A stretch of DNA of 64,000 bases from Fusarium oxysporum f. sp. lycopersici 4287 (GCF_000149955.1 NC_030986.1:3905333-3969332); one strand, 5' to 3'; positions 44,892 to 57,431 are shown, counted from the first letter of the stretch. Translations and numbers: made by a program. Notes: generated from the sequence alone by a model not told the origin.

Positions 44892-47800
44892 CTACCTCCT
44901 ATAGTGATCTGGATGCCTTTCGTACTCATGTGGTCTCAGTCCTCCCCTCATCATGTCCCTTGGGTCTCTTGGATCCCCCCTTGGGTCACCTCGAGGATCT
45001 CCTCGTGGATCTCTCGGATCATGGCCGGGATAAACAGGTGCTCCTGGCGGAGGCTGGGGTGGCCCGCGTGAGTCGTAGCTACTGATGGGCGTGTAGCTGC
45101 GGCCGGGGATCTCTCGAGGCGGGCCAGGGCCAGGGGTAGAAGCATAACGTGAGTATGGTTGCGGAGGTGGCACTGACTCTGGGCCACGCGACACTGTTGG
45201 TGGGTAGCGTCCTTGCATCTGATGCTGCTGCGGCGGCATGCCAGGTCCACTGGCAAAGTAAGAATTACGGGCCATCGTCTCTCATGGACATATGGTGAGC
45301 TTGCTGAGGCGAGGCTGTGAAGGTGGTTGTGATGGTGCCCAAGATGGCGCTGGGGTTTGAGGCTTGGACGAGGGATGTTGCGTAGGCCAGGGTTGTTGCT
45401 GTTGCTGCTGCGGTGGGGGTTGAGCATTTGGTGGCTGTTGAGATGCCCATCCAGGCGGCTGCTGCATGCTGGAAGGAGGTTGTTGAGGCGGCGGCCATGA
45501 AGCCTCGCGGCCACCCTGGGGTACTTCTCGTGCCCGAGAGGCCGATGGATGAAGCGCGTATTGCCCTCCTGGCGATCCGGCATGGGCTGGTTGACCTGCT
45601 GCAGCATATGAAGTCGGATATCCCTGGTTCTGGTACTGAGGAGGCCCGGGGGGTCCAGGAGGTCCAGGAGGAGCATATCGATGGCCACTTTGTGGTGAGT
45701 TCGTTCGGCTGTGGCTACTGGGTTGGTAAGGATTCTGCCTGTAGTAGTCTCTTTCTGCTGCTGCTTCTAGGGAGACCCCGATGGATGCCCTCGAACTGCC
45801 GATGTGCTGAGGCTGAGGGGAATCCGCATATGTTGGCTTGAGGGATGGCATTACTGGGGTTCCTCGACCGTAAGGAGAGTATGACTCTGCCTCGCCCCGT
45901 CGCATCTGAGAAGGCGGTGCTGGCCCTGGGAGCGTACGGCCCATGGCCTGGGGCGGAGGAGTAGGTGATGGTCTGGTAGGAGTGCTAGTCACATCACTGA
46001 CACGCTTGGGTTGTGGAGGAGGATCGTCATTAAGCAGGGACATGATGTTGAGACCTCCCTTACGAGGCTCTGCTGGACGTGGCGCCGCTGCCGGTGGTTG
46101 AACTGGAGTGCCAGCTTGGGGTGTTGCCGAGCCATATTGTTCGTGCATCGAACCAGATGACGGTCTATGCTGGAGAGCAGACATGGGGCGGCTGGATGGA
46201 GTGTTCATCTGAGGTGATCGAACAGGGGTTTGCTCGCCCATCAGGTTTCGTACCGGCTGCACAGGGGCTTGTTGCTGCATAGGAGGAGCATAAGATGGAG
46301 GGCGTCCAGGCTCTTGCGGTGGCCTTGCCAGCGGCTGGCCCCCAAGACTTCCTTGTTGACGATGGCCAAACGGTTCGTAGCGATGCGGCTGTGGGGTCAC
46401 TTCAGGCTCCTGCTTGACCCGTCTTTCTGACTGTCGAGCCAGTTCGAGCTGCTCCTGTTCGAGCCGCTGTATGTCCATCTTTTGACGTTCCATTTGAGCA
46501 TTGTGTTCAATCATAGCTTCGCTCCGGGCTGGCTGTAGAGGCTGCGCGGCAGCCAGAGGCCGCTGCTCCCGTGGTTCCGAACCAGGAGGTCTAGAGGAAG
46601 CCTTCTGTGGAAGAGGTACCCGGACACTTTGCTCGCGGTCACGCTCTCGCTCGCGCTCGCCGTCGGGAAATCCGAATTGCCGTACAGGTGCTCTTAAAGG
46701 CCTTTGTCCTGGTGACATAGTCTGAGTTACTGGCTGGGTTGTTGAATGCTGTCCAATAGGCATGGGTTGCTGTTGGGGTTGGACAAGCGGTTGCTGCGTA
46801 ACAGGTGCTTGGGCGATGGGGCTGCCATACATGCCAAAAGGTTGACCACGAGGGGGTTGAACTGATGGCTCCATCTTGGGTTGCGACGTCTCTCCGTGTA
46901 GATCGATACCCGGGGCAACAGCCAACGGCCGGGAAGCTGCAGCTGAACTGTCATATCTCCTTCCTCGGACGAATCGTGAGTTTTATTAAATTTCCTTGTC
47001 TCTCTCTGTTCTGTTTTTGTTTCGCTTCTGTTTTTCCCCTACCGTCATCAACTGGATTTGCCCTGATCCTTTTGACGGACGAAGTAATTTTTCACCTATC
47101 GAGCGCATTAGTAGTGGACCTACGAGAGACAGTCAGAACTTACCATAACTGCGGTTTTGGAGCCCATATGGGCTGCGATCCCTGTCCAATCCGAGCCGAA
47201 CGAGCGCAGGAGGTGCGGGAAGTCATTAGATTCAGACACGCTCCAGTAGCTAGATGCCTGAGTAGGCGCTTTGCGCTCTGATGGCGGGTGGGCTAGGTTG
47301 AATGTAGCCATTGCAGGCTGAGGCGGTGGGTCAGGCCGAAGTGAAGGCGCTGCCATGACTTCAGAGATGGAGGATGGAGCAACTGACTGCTGTCGTTCGA
47401 GGGTTTGGATAGGCTGTTGTTGTGGTTGTTGCTGCTGCTGCTGCTGCTGCTGTACGGAGAAGGGGAGCTGTATACCAGCAGGGTGCTGCTCGAACTGACC
47501 TGGGAGACGATGGGACTCGGCGGCTGGAAGTGGAGTTGAAGGACCGTCGGTATTGAGCGCTCTGGAGTTTGACCTCGATCGTCCCTTGCCAGGCCCAGGG
47601 GCTGCGGCCAACGTCTGGTTCGCCTTGGCTGCCTTGGGCTCCTTTTCCTTCGGGCCTCTTCGCCTCTTTCTTCCATCCACTTTCTCGGGATGGTCGACCT
47701 TCGCGGACCCGCCACGTCTACCAGGTGTCGCATTAGGTGTCGAGTTCTCTGTGTCAACTGGCGGCTGTTCGAAGCCCCATGTAGGCGCAGCCGCTCGTCG

Positions 47801-50800
47801 TGGTCGTCGCCTCTCGCCATTTTCTCCCGTGTCGTGGTTCTCTTCCGTTTCTCCGTCTCCGTTGCCTAGCTCCGACACCAATGCACTGGATCGTTGCTTC
47901 GCTTTGCCCTTTCTGCGCCTCTTAGGCTGCTTCTTGAGTTTCTCCTTCAGATTAAGGTCCTTCTTGTTCATGTAGTAATACTGAATGCAAGAACCGAAAT
48001 CACGATGCGGAATCGCTTCGGCAACCCGACCCCATTGCTTAGGTGCTTCCAAGTATCTCTTCTCAAACAAGCCGGCTTCTTCCTCAGTGAAGTTATTAAC
48101 TGGAGGCAAAACCCGCCATGCTGATACCAACCGGTCAACAGGCGTGAATCCGCTCTTGTCGAGGTATTTGGTATTATCCTTCTCTTCCTGGTTCCAAATC
48201 ATGTTCGGAATGATGGCTTCCTTATCAGTGCGATACTTCTCCTGCTGCATTCTAAGTTCGCGCTCTTTCCTCTCCTCGTCCTCGCGCATTGATGCTTGCA
48301 AAACTCGTTCCAAGTCTCTTTCGGTTGCGAAACGACGTCCACGACCACTTCCTTCATGTTTTGGCTCAGGCGTTACGGTGCCTGTAATTTCAATGCCTGT
48401 CGACACTGAAAACTTTCCACGACTTTTGACAGCCGCTGGATCATTCGACATTGTAAAATCTAGGTACCGTTCATAGTTGTCCTTATAGATCTTCCTGTCG
48501 TGGTCCTGTTCAGCCGACTTCTCCAGATGCATCTTGTCGAGGTGTTCGACCACAAAGTCGTCCAATGTAATGCTGGAGTCGAGGGTCTTTAAGAAAGCAC
48601 TATCTTTGTCCCAAGGCATGCAGCTGTAGTCAGGTAGACTATCGATTGGAGGCGTGGTCATATACTGTCGAACGGTATCAAGGTTCATAAAAGAATCGTC
48701 TTCAGACTCAGTCTCGTCGTCGTCGACCTGTGACGGCGTACTAGGCGGTTTCGATGCTGTTTCCGTCGTTTGCAAAACTACATTCGGGCACACCACAGAA
48801 ACAGGAGCACCTTCAATTGCGACCTGTCTATGCCCAAGAGCTTCAGCATTCTCTGTTAGATTCTCGGGGCGAGGTTCAGTAAAAAGTTCTGCAGGTTTCT
48901 CCGAAACAGCATCATCTGGTTTTCCTGGAGTAGGCTCAGGGAGGGCTTCGGTTGGCTTTTCCACCAGGGTTTGTGTCGGCTGTACACCATTCGCCTTTGC
49001 AGTTATGTCAACTGGCTTGTCCTTGTCAGACTTCTCCTTGTGAGAATCCTCGCACGCCCCCAGAGGTGTTCGTTCCGTCTTCTGAGGCTCAAGTGACTCT
49101 GTAGGCGCAGTCTCACTTGCTATGGAAGGCACATCCATGGCCTTCTTGTTGGAAGGAGATGGTGGACTTTCAGGTGCGACTCGATCAGTCTCAATAGGAG
49201 GCTCGTCGATATCCATATCTCCCGACTTTGGTTCAAGTTCGGGTGCAACGAACATCTCGGTATCCTCGTTCTCAGCCTTTTGTACAGGTTTCTCTGCATG
49301 ATTCTCTTCCGTTTCTTCAGCAGGCTTTCCGATAGACTCTTCGACGGGTTTCTCGACAGGGTTCTCGATACGTTGTTCGTCAGACTTCTCGACATGACTT
49401 TGATCGGGCGTCTTGTCAAGATTCGGAGCAGCCTCTTCGTGGGAACTGTCATCAATCTTCTCGCCAGCTGCCTTCGCAGCATGTTCGACGGGTCTTTCGG
49501 TAGTCTCCTGACCAACTTGTGCCGAGGATTCTGGAGTGGGGGCAGCTTCAACAGGCTCCTCAGAACCCTTGACTTGAATAGAATGCTCGGGCCCAGGATC
49601 CAGCTCGGCCTGTACCTCCTGATGCAGTTCCTTTGGTGGTTCGGAATCAACTTTGTCCGTGCTGTCAACCGCGTCGGCCATTTCCACATCTTCCTTCTTT
49701 GCCTGCTCGATAGGTGTCGGGTCATGTATCTTTTCAATGACGCGCTTATTCACTGCCTCCGGTAGTTTTTTCACCATTTTGAGCAGTCCCTCCCCTTCTC
49801 CGATTATCTTGACCATTGAGCCGTGAGACAGAGCTGCAAACCGGGCCATGACTTGAGTTGGTAACTTCGGCTTCTCCAGTTTACTTAGTTCAGCCTCGGT
49901 CTTCCCAATCTCCATGTCGAAATAGTCGGCCATATCATCATCGTCGTCAGATTCGGAGTTCTGCTCCACAGGTGCTGGTTTCGGGGGAACTTCGAACCTG
50001 ACCGCTCTGATTATTGGTTGCGAGCGTTTTCTTCGGGGCGCTTCCTTCGGAGCTTCCCTTGGGTCCCTTGCGCGTAGTTCTGACTCCTGGCCAAATCTGG
50101 GCATGTTCTCCATGGTAGGTGAAGGGCCAGATCGATAAGAATCCCGTCTGGAAGCATTAGCAGGTCGTGTATCTCTATCCATCGATGCCCTTGCAGATTG
50201 AGACTCCCGTTCGGACTTGACGGTTATTTCTCCAGGTTCCGCGCTATAATTAGTTCGCGCACGATTATCGTAATGTGGTTCCGACTTCGCATCGCTACTA
50301 CGTGGCCGCCTTTCATCATCGTGATAATGATCATACTGGGAACTACCGCGGCGTAAGGGTGGGCGTTGTTGCACAAAGCTTGGTGACCTCATCAACTTAG
50401 GAGAGTCAGGCCCCTTCTTTAGATTGGGATTGATCCACTGCTTGCTAGAAGGCCTTGGTGGCGGCGGCTGCTGGGCTCTGGGACCAACTGGAATCGAGGG
50501 GCCATCATGCATCATGCCTTTACCGAGACCGACTGACGGCATTGTTGGGTCGTGTCCCGCTGACGGGGGGCGATCATTGAAAGCGCGGGGGGCTGTCGGC
50601 GGGATTTTTGTTGCAGCGCTGGCTGAAACATAACCCTCTCCAACACTCAATCCTCGATTAGGAACGGGTCCGAAAGCAGATGCAGAAGCCGCGGCAGGAG
50701 GCGGTGATACCTCTTTGCTGGAAAGTCCCGAGTCGTGTCCGGCATTGGCACGAGCCTCTAATTTGTTTCGGAACAGTTCACGGTCGCGGGGGTCGCGATC

Positions 50801-51706
50801 GTCTCGAATGTCTCGTCGGGTATCTGGGTCAGCATAGCGATCCATCCGGTCCATCCGGTCCCTGTCATCACGGTCTCTTCCCCAGCGACCTTCCTGAGAC
50901 CGACTGCGCGGGTAGCGATCACCTCTATCATCCATATAAGGCCCTCTGCCGCGACCTCGCTCCGAAGACCAGTCACCCCTCCCACGACCTCGTCCTCGGT
51001 GGAAACCCCCACCGCGAGGGTAGGGTGCCATGCCAAACTGGGGATCGGAAGAAGATGATCCTGCCGAGGGAGGTCCTCCATCTCTTGAACCGCGTCGAGA
51101 TCTATCTGCATCTACTCCCAAAGGACCATCGCGGTCTCGGAAATCTCTTGTTGGTGACCTTGCACGGCCAATAGGTGAGCGTCGTGATCTGAAATCTCTT
51201 GGCTCACGCCACTCTCTATCGCGCTCGCGATCCCGGTCGCGTTCACGGCTTCGATCATCATGGTACCGGTCACGGAAATCGATGTCTCTATCTCGACCTC
51301 GATCTCGGCTGTCGTCTCTTGAAGACCATCCCCTACCGCGCCCTCGCCCACGACCACCACGAAACTCTCCTCCAAATCCTCCGCCTCGAGGGCCACTAGG
51401 CGCATCGATCAAGGCTTTTGGTCCGCGAGGTGGTTCGCGTCGCAATGGGTCACCAAAGTCACGTCCTGGCTGAAACCCGCCATTACCTGCTCGGGCGTCA
51501 GACGGTCGGCGTCTGTCTCCGTCGTTGTACTGCGGAGTTCGGTCAAATCGGTCAGGCGAGCGGTCACGGGGTGATCTGGACCGTTCATAGCGTGAGTATC
51601 TTGAGGCCCTGGATGGATGAAGTCAGCATGAAGACGATCCCGCAGAGGGCGAATGGCGTAGGGACCGACTCGTGCGGTGATATTTAGAATCTCTCCTTCG
51701 CCGCAT
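44892..51706 (-). CDS. SNT1: SANT/Myb-domain corepressor, Set3 complex subunit (SNT1/NCoR type; one local frame disturbance)
   Basis: Very large nuclear protein, scaffold of the Set3/SMRT-type deacetylase complex. The model is exons 51666-51706, 47144-51608, 47053-47095 and 44892-46942, about 2199 aa. The N terminus is RS/RGG-rich with many RD dipeptides. An acidic Glu/Pro/Lys repeat region (about 650-950) follows. SANT 1 is at about 1170-1235 (EEEAGLFEKRYLEAPKQWGR) and SANT 2 at about 1455-1515 (SSYWSVSESNDFPHLLRSFG). The C terminus is Pro/Gln-rich and includes GDPR repeats. ATG 51706 lies 78 bp below a CTATAAATAA box. The first intron (51609-51665) has a weak GTCCCT donor, but it removes an in-frame TGA and joins HRTS to RASRYSRYERS. 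Intron 2 ends just inside SANT 2. An in-frame TGA at 45282-45284 lies in a stretch of about 15 codons that reads better one frame over (PQQAHHMSMRDDG). I infer compensating single-base errors. Confidence 0.85.
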
Positions 51707-52720
51707 GACTAGAATTGAAAATTATGGGATGGGGCAATTGTTCGTACATTTCTCAAAGGCCGCAGGAAGCCCCAAGGAAGTGGTTATTTATAGGCAGCCC
51801 ATGCACCCAGTTATGCAAAAGTCAAAATTATGACACCGAATATCGTGCGCCACGTAAAGCTCCGTAAGTTTAACACTGAAGAAATTGACTCGTCGAGATT
51901 TACTAAACTTTCGCAGGTCTTGTGTCGCCGTGTCGTACCCAGATCGTTGACGTCGCGTCTCGGTTACCAAAAAACACCCTTAATCCGTCGAATGAATGGG
52001 GTATCAAATAAGAAGTCAAAACAGACGTAGAACTTATTAGCGTTATTATATGCGAGCACCGTGTCCGAGACAAGTAAATCGCGATGAAATGAGGGTCGAT
52101 ATGCAAAGGCGACAGTACCTTTTGCGATAGAGGGATGGTTGGATGTAGGTTGAAGGTTTGAGGATCGAAGTCAAGCCTCAGGCGTGCATTTGGATCCTAG
52201 GGGCCTAAGCTTAAGCGACCCCATCCTGCAAATTGGAATGGACACTGTCGTGTGGCGCTTAGTGGTGGATGGAAGGGCTCCTCAGTGAATGTCCAGGGGC
52301 CTTGGCCCAGAATTGCCATGAGACGCTAGACCCCAAATAGATCTGCCAGTCGGAGGGATACATGCACGCCCACTTTTTGAAGCCCCGATGGACCCTGCCG
52401 TTTTTTTCAATGTGGAGCCCGGAGCCGTGATTTTCTCATGGAAGAAATCATGAAGATAAGAGTCACAATGTTATTAACGAATCATAGAATAAGTAAGTAT
52501 CTTTAATGAGAAAAGCAAATCTGATGATACATTGCCATTGGGAAAACTCTTTTCATTCTTAAATTTTTTTATACATCCTGGCGTTGTGTTCAACATTTGC
52601 TGAGGTTTCGATTGGCCATTGAATTCTGTGTTGTCCGTCCACTATTTTACCTACAAACTTACGACTCGAAACATACGGCTCACCACTTACATCAACACCT
52701 TGGGTGCGAAATTTACGACA
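51707..52720. promoter_or_regulatory. Divergent promoter region SNT1 / deoxyhypusine synthase
   Basis: About 1 kb between divergent starts. CTATAAATAA on the minus strand (51784-51793) is the likely SNT1 TATA element. No gene is seen within. Confidence 0.55.
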
Positions 52721-53920
52721 ATGACTTCCAACTCCGATGCTCCGCCTTCGGCGGCAACAGAGGCCGTCTTGGTCAAGTCCGAGGAGATGCCTGCTGATGC
52801 TCAGAAGGTCGAGGAGTTGGACTTCAACAAGTTCAAAGGCCCCATCACTGCGGAGAATCTCTTCGAGGGCATGCGTCACATGGGCTTCCAAGCGTCTTCT
52901 ATGTGTGAGGCCGTGAGGATCATTAATGATATGGTGCGTTTCGATTCAGAAACTCTATACTAGAGTTTCAAACTCTGAAAGGCACACCACCTTGGCTAAC
53001 AACTGGTAGCGTGCATGGAAAGACCCGGAGACGGGGGATAAGACCACAATTTTCTTGGGATATACTTCCAACCTCATCTCATCAGGCCTTCGTGGTGTCC
53101 TCCGTTGGCTTGTCGAGCATAACCACGTGTCATGTATCGTCACCACGGCTGGTGGCATCGAAGAGGATTTCATCAAGTGCCTTGGTGACACATATGTTGG
53201 TTCCTTCAGTACCCCTGGAGCCGAACTCCGCCGCAAGGGTCTCAACCGCATTGGAAACCTCGTTGTTCCTAATGCGAACTACTGCGCCTTCGAAGACTGG
53301 GTCGTCCCCATTCTCGACAAGATGCTTGAGGAGCAGGAGGCTAGTAAAGGCACTGAGGAAGAGATCAACTGGACGCCATCCAAGGTGATCCATCGTCTAG
53401 GTAAGGAGATCAATGATGAGCGATCCGTCTATTACTGGGCATACAAGAACAATATTCCAGTGTTCTGCCCTGCCATCACTGACGGAAGCCTCGGCGACAT
53501 GCTCTATTTCCATACTTTTAAGTCCTCGCCCCTTCAACTGAAGATCGATCTGGTTGAAGATATCCGACGCATCAACACCATTGCTGTCCGAGCCAAGCGG
53601 GCCGGTATGATCATTCTGGGTGGTGGTATCATCAAGCACCACATTGCCAATGCATGCTTGATGCGCAATGGCGCCGAGTCGGCGGTTTACATCAACACAG
53701 CACAAGAATTTGATGGCAGTGATGCAGGTGCTAGACCAGATGAGGCTGTATCGTGGGGCAAAATCAAGATTGGAGCTGATAATGTGAAAGTAAGTCGACA
53801 CGTCTCTTCTACTCCTGCTAGCCACTGACCATTCACAAGGTATACATGGAGGCAACAGCATGTTTCCCCTTTATTGTGGCAAACACATTTGCAAAGGATA
53901 TTGGAAAGTCTGACAAATAG
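52721..53920 (+). CDS. DYS1: Deoxyhypusine synthase
   Basis: Transfers the aminobutyl group of spermidine to one lysine of eIF5A, the first step of hypusine formation; cytosolic and essential in yeast. Exons are 52721-52933, 53010-53789 and 53840-53920, giving 357 aa. NAD-binding and active-site motifs are [43 protein letters not shown] and [12 protein letters not shown]. The catalytic lysine is K322 in AVSWGKIK, 35 residues from the end as expected. Introns are 76 and 50 nt. The last exon encodes [19 protein letters not shown], which is conserved. No anomaly is seen. Confidence 0.97.
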
Positions 53921-54189
53921 AAAACAAAAGAATAGAACGCAAAAGTATGTCAAATAAAGTGTATTACAGGTGCGGACAACATGTGATCATCCGTCATCGC
54001 AAAGACATAATTGACAAAACACCGATATTGCTCCAAAGAACTCCAAAGCAGACATGAAAGCAACCGATTTCTCCTTGGGCCTCTGGTCGCTATAATGTGG
54101 AAAGACCCTAACGCCGAAATCGCCTTTTGTGAGTGTAAATGCAAACCCATGTGCCTAGGTAGTTGCCTTCGTTTCTTCGTGGTCGGTTT

Positions 54190-55162
54190 CTAGGATTCAA
54201 TATCAACTCTAGCCTTTTTTGCTGGAGGCTCGTCGGTGTCGGCCATATCTTGCCCCTGCTNNNNNNNNNNNNNNNNNNNNNNNNNNNNNNNNNNNNNNNN
54301 NNNNNNNNNNNNNNNNNNNNNNNNNNNNNNNNNNNNNNNNNNNNNNNNNNNNNNNNNNNNNNNNNNNNNNNNNNNNNNNNNNNNNNNNNNNNNNNNNNNN
54401 NNNCGTTCGGCCTTTTCTTTCTCGATCTGACCACGAGGTCGATATCGTCGTTTGTTTCTCTGTCGACGCTCTTCTTTGAGCCTGGCAACCTCTGCTTCTT
54501 CTTCCTGTTGGCGGTGGATCGCATCGAGGTCAATAATCTCCCGCCCCATACTCTCGACGACCATCCGCCCTTCGTCTAGCCTAGGCCAAGGGTTGAGAAC
54601 TCCCCCCTTTCTTGTCATCAGCCAGTCCACGACGTCGAAGCCATCAATGGTCCCATTATCGCGTTGAACAGCCATACATCCTTCATGCCAGAGGGCGATC
54701 TCTTGGCGTGTAGGTCGCTCCCTAGGGCAAGGCGGGAAATGGGCGGGGAGGGAAGGAGTTTCCGGGCTTCCAGGGCTTTCCTTGCCACTCTGCGAATCGT
54801 CGCTGTCACGTCTTTCTGGGGATCGATTTTTCGGGATTGGAAGCAGACCGTTGGTATTGACTGTTGGAGAGATAGTTGATGAACGATCGTCATCGCAAGT
54901 GTCCTTAACTGGGGTGAGAGGAGTACTTTCTTGCACATACGGCTCTCGGGCATCATCAGACGAGTGGGGAGGAGAATTCATCTCGGTGGGCGATGTCACA
55001 ACATCTTCTGCGGGTTCGATGGACAACTGAGGTCTAGGCACAGCCCGTGAACCTAAAAGTAAGAGTTAAGGGAAGGAATCACGAGGTGCAGCATCAGAAA
55101 GCATCAGACTCACCAGGTCGGAGACCGAAGTCTCGTTGGACGGCGTCTCGACGAATACTCAT
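54190..55162 (-). CDS. Hypothetical charged nuclear-type protein (assembly gap inside)
   Basis: Function not recognised. Exon 1 is 55114-55162 (MSIRRDAVQRDFGLRPG), the intron 55053-55113 (61 nt, GTGAGT donor, TTTTAG acceptor) and exon 2 is 54190-55052, with 143 N at 54261-54403. The N-terminal half is Ser/Pro/Asp-rich and probably disordered. A compact block around RPTRQEIALWHEGCMAVQ and IDGFDVVDWLMTRKGGVLNP may be a folded domain. A highly charged coiled coil follows (RQQEEEAEVARLKEERRQR). The visible end, DEPPAKKARVDIES, has a short basic nuclear-signal-like patch. The splice join and long frame support a real gene. Whether the frame is continuous through the gap cannot be checked. It is convergent with deoxyhypusine synthase, 270 bp away. 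Confidence 0.7.
54261..54403. other. Assembly gap (N) inside a coding exon
   Basis: 143 N in the coiled-coil part of the hypothetical gene. The flanking Lys/Glu codons suggest low-complexity sequence that failed to assemble. Confidence 0.99.
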
Positions 55163-55537
55163 GATATAGTTCTGTGTTTGGAAACACGGGCACGACGTTT
55201 CCTGGATAGATCAAATATTCACTGCGACCGATGAAAGCTGATGGGATCATAAGAGGCGGTGAAAGGCGAGTTGTGATGAACGCGAATGCTCTCGTGAATT
55301 TGAGAAAATGTGAGAGGAAGAAAAAAGTTTATGTTATTGATAGTAAGAGAAGTGGTGTGACAGGGAAGGTCAAGAATGTATGTGAATGAATCAGAACGCG
55401 TTTGGTACCAAAGGTAAAGTTGACGACTTCCATTTTCTATCACTGGCAGAAACTGCGAGTCTGCCTCTACGTCCCTAACGCCAACAGTACCAACCGCCTG
55501 AGCACCACTGAAGATTCAGACGTATTCAGAGAAACCC
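55163..55537. other. Intergenic: promoter of the hypothetical gene and aldo-keto reductase 3' end
   Basis: 375 bp without coding evidence. Confidence 0.55.
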
Positions 55538-56492
55538 TCAGACTTCCCCGATACTCTGCTTAAACTGTTTCAAAGCAGAATTCCATTCAGCTGTTCCGTC
55601 CGTCTCCGCCCAAGTAGCAACTTTCTCGATACCTTCAAGATCATCCTTCATGTGATTTTCAGTCGTTGTTCCATCCAGAACCGTTACGCCTTCGAGCCCC
55701 AAGACCAGAGAATAGTACGCAGCTACCTCGGAAATTCCAGCCTTCTCTGCGACCATCTTAACTGGCTTGGTAGCAGCGAGCCTGGGGTTGGCGCTGAAAG
55801 TCCAGAATGACTGGAAAGCAATTCCTTGCTCTCGACAGTAGGCTCTGAGATCTACCTCGAAGCTGGTATCAGGGTAGAAGCGGTTCTGGACAACACTTGG
55901 TTTAACAGTGACAGCATCGTTGAGTGCTTTAAGGATCGGAAGTGTCGTGTTAGAGATGCCTAGGTTGCGGATCTTGTGAGGCACGTATGTCTCCAGAGTC
56001 TTCCACGCAGTGATAGTTTCCTCGAGAGTTCGCAGGGGGCTATGCAAAAGCACGCTGTCAAAGTAAGGTTCCTCGCCTTCGACGGTGAAGTAAGTCAATG
56101 ATGACTGAATAGATTGGTGAATCTTATCCACAAGCGGTGCATTAAAATCATAAGGTGCATTTTCATCTTGGTTCCCTGGAGGTGAGAACTTTGTTTGAAG
56201 CTGAGGACAGGTCAGTGCCTAGTTTGTTGATGTATATGGTGACGGAACCTACAAAGAGTCCTTCACGTTTAATGAGGCCCTCCTTGATAGCTCTTTGCAC
56301 ACCCTCCCCAACGCCCTTCTCATTGTAATGCTTGGGTTGTCCTGCTGTATCGACTCCGCGAAAGCCGTGCTTGAGAGCGAAATAAACAAGATCTGCTGAT
56401 CTGTCCTTTTTCCACGCTGTGCCATAGACCAGCTTTGGCATGGCAGTGGATGAGCCCTTGAGGGTGAGGTCTTTGGCTAGTTTGGCTGCCAT
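55538..56492 (-). CDS. Aldo-keto reductase
   Basis: NAD(P)H-dependent carbonyl or sugar reductase on the AKR (beta/alpha)8 fold. Exon 1 is 56253-56492, the intron 56201-56252 (52 nt, GTAGGT donor, CTGACC branch site) and exon 2 is 55538-56200, giving 300 aa. The catalytic tetrad can be read in order: Asp of GVDTAG, Tyr of KHYNEKGVG, Lys of LQTKF just after the intron, and His of VLLHSP. RNLGISN and SVVQNRFYP are family strand motifs. The cofactor loop region (GVTVLDGTTTENHMKDDL) ends the barrel. The substrate is unknown. A TATATA element lies about 50 bp upstream of the start. It diverges from a Gfo/Idh/MocA dehydrogenase and probably shares its promoter. Confidence 0.93.
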
Positions 56493-57431
56493 TTTTTAAA
56501 AAGTACCGCTGAAAGGTGAGGATAAGATGGAGTTGACTCTATATAAGTACTCAATTGGTTTGTTGGTGTTGATAGAACACAGAAACTGGGAGAGACAGTG
56601 CTAGAGGGGTGTTTGAAATGTGAAGAGGTGGAGTTTGGAGATAGTTTAAGCTGGTGATGCTGGTCAATTACGCCATGTTGAGCCTCAAACCACCTGTACA
56701 TCGGCGTCAATTTCAACGGCCAACACATGACTAGACAGCCAATCATTGACTGCAAACATTGAGGGTTCCCCGCGTATAGACATGCAGTATTTGGCTGAGA
56801 GATCCATGGATGCGGCCGTCTAACTAATCCGATGCCTTCATAAACCAATAAACTTCAAGCTGAGCGTGAGACAACGCTGAGCTATTCAAACACAGTTGGA
56901 GAAAGTGTACAGTAGATTCGTGTTCGGCGAACATTGAGAATATGTTGATGTGGAAATTAGCCGGACATAACAAGATCATGTAAGTCAATTCATAGTTAAC
57001 GTCGATATTCTCGTCTTCAACCCCCACGTCGACGCGGGGTTGAGGAATCACAACCAATGGACAGTATCAAGTGCAAGTATTCACGATCAATGAGTCACGC
57101 CGTTGAAATGAACAGTGCTCTATTGATCGGCGATCTTACAAGATAGCTGTTGCTCAGAGTTGTTCCTAAAGCTGTCTAGTATAGGACAACGGGCCGTATT
57201 TCCGGATATGCCAAGTGAATTCAATTCTGCATCTCTCCACAAACCGCCATGGACATAATTGGATTGGATTGGATCTGGCAATTGCCCCGCCATAGCTCTG
57301 AGGGGTCGAAGCGCATCAAGATATGTAACGTCACTTGAGTTGTTGACTTTGAGGATACTTATTAACCTCCTCTTTTCAACATCTTGGTCCTTTGCGTGAC
57401 ATATCAACTTCATCGCCAATCAATTGTAATT
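56493..57431. promoter_or_regulatory. Divergent promoter of the oxidoreductase pair
   Basis: 939 bp between two divergent oxidoreductase genes. It contains the GC-rich palindrome at 57017-57043 and a GGATT repeat near 57259-57277. Weak ORFs inside (for example 57120-57419 minus) have no support. Confidence 0.55.
57017..57043. promoter_or_regulatory. Palindrome of two opposed CreA-type sites around a GTCGAC core
   Basis: CCCCAC (57022-57027; GTGGGG on the minus strand) and GCGGGG (57034-57039) both match SYGGRG and point outward. They flank a GTCGAC hexamer. The symmetry continues to TCAACCCC/GGGGTTGA at the edges. CreA often acts through paired sites, so this is a plausible carbon-catabolite operator for the gene pair. 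Confidence 0.5.

Noticed and set aside
45282..45284. UGA in SNT1 as another edited stop
   Set aside because: The A is preceded by G, a disfavoured context, and the surrounding codons fit a local frame disturbance better.
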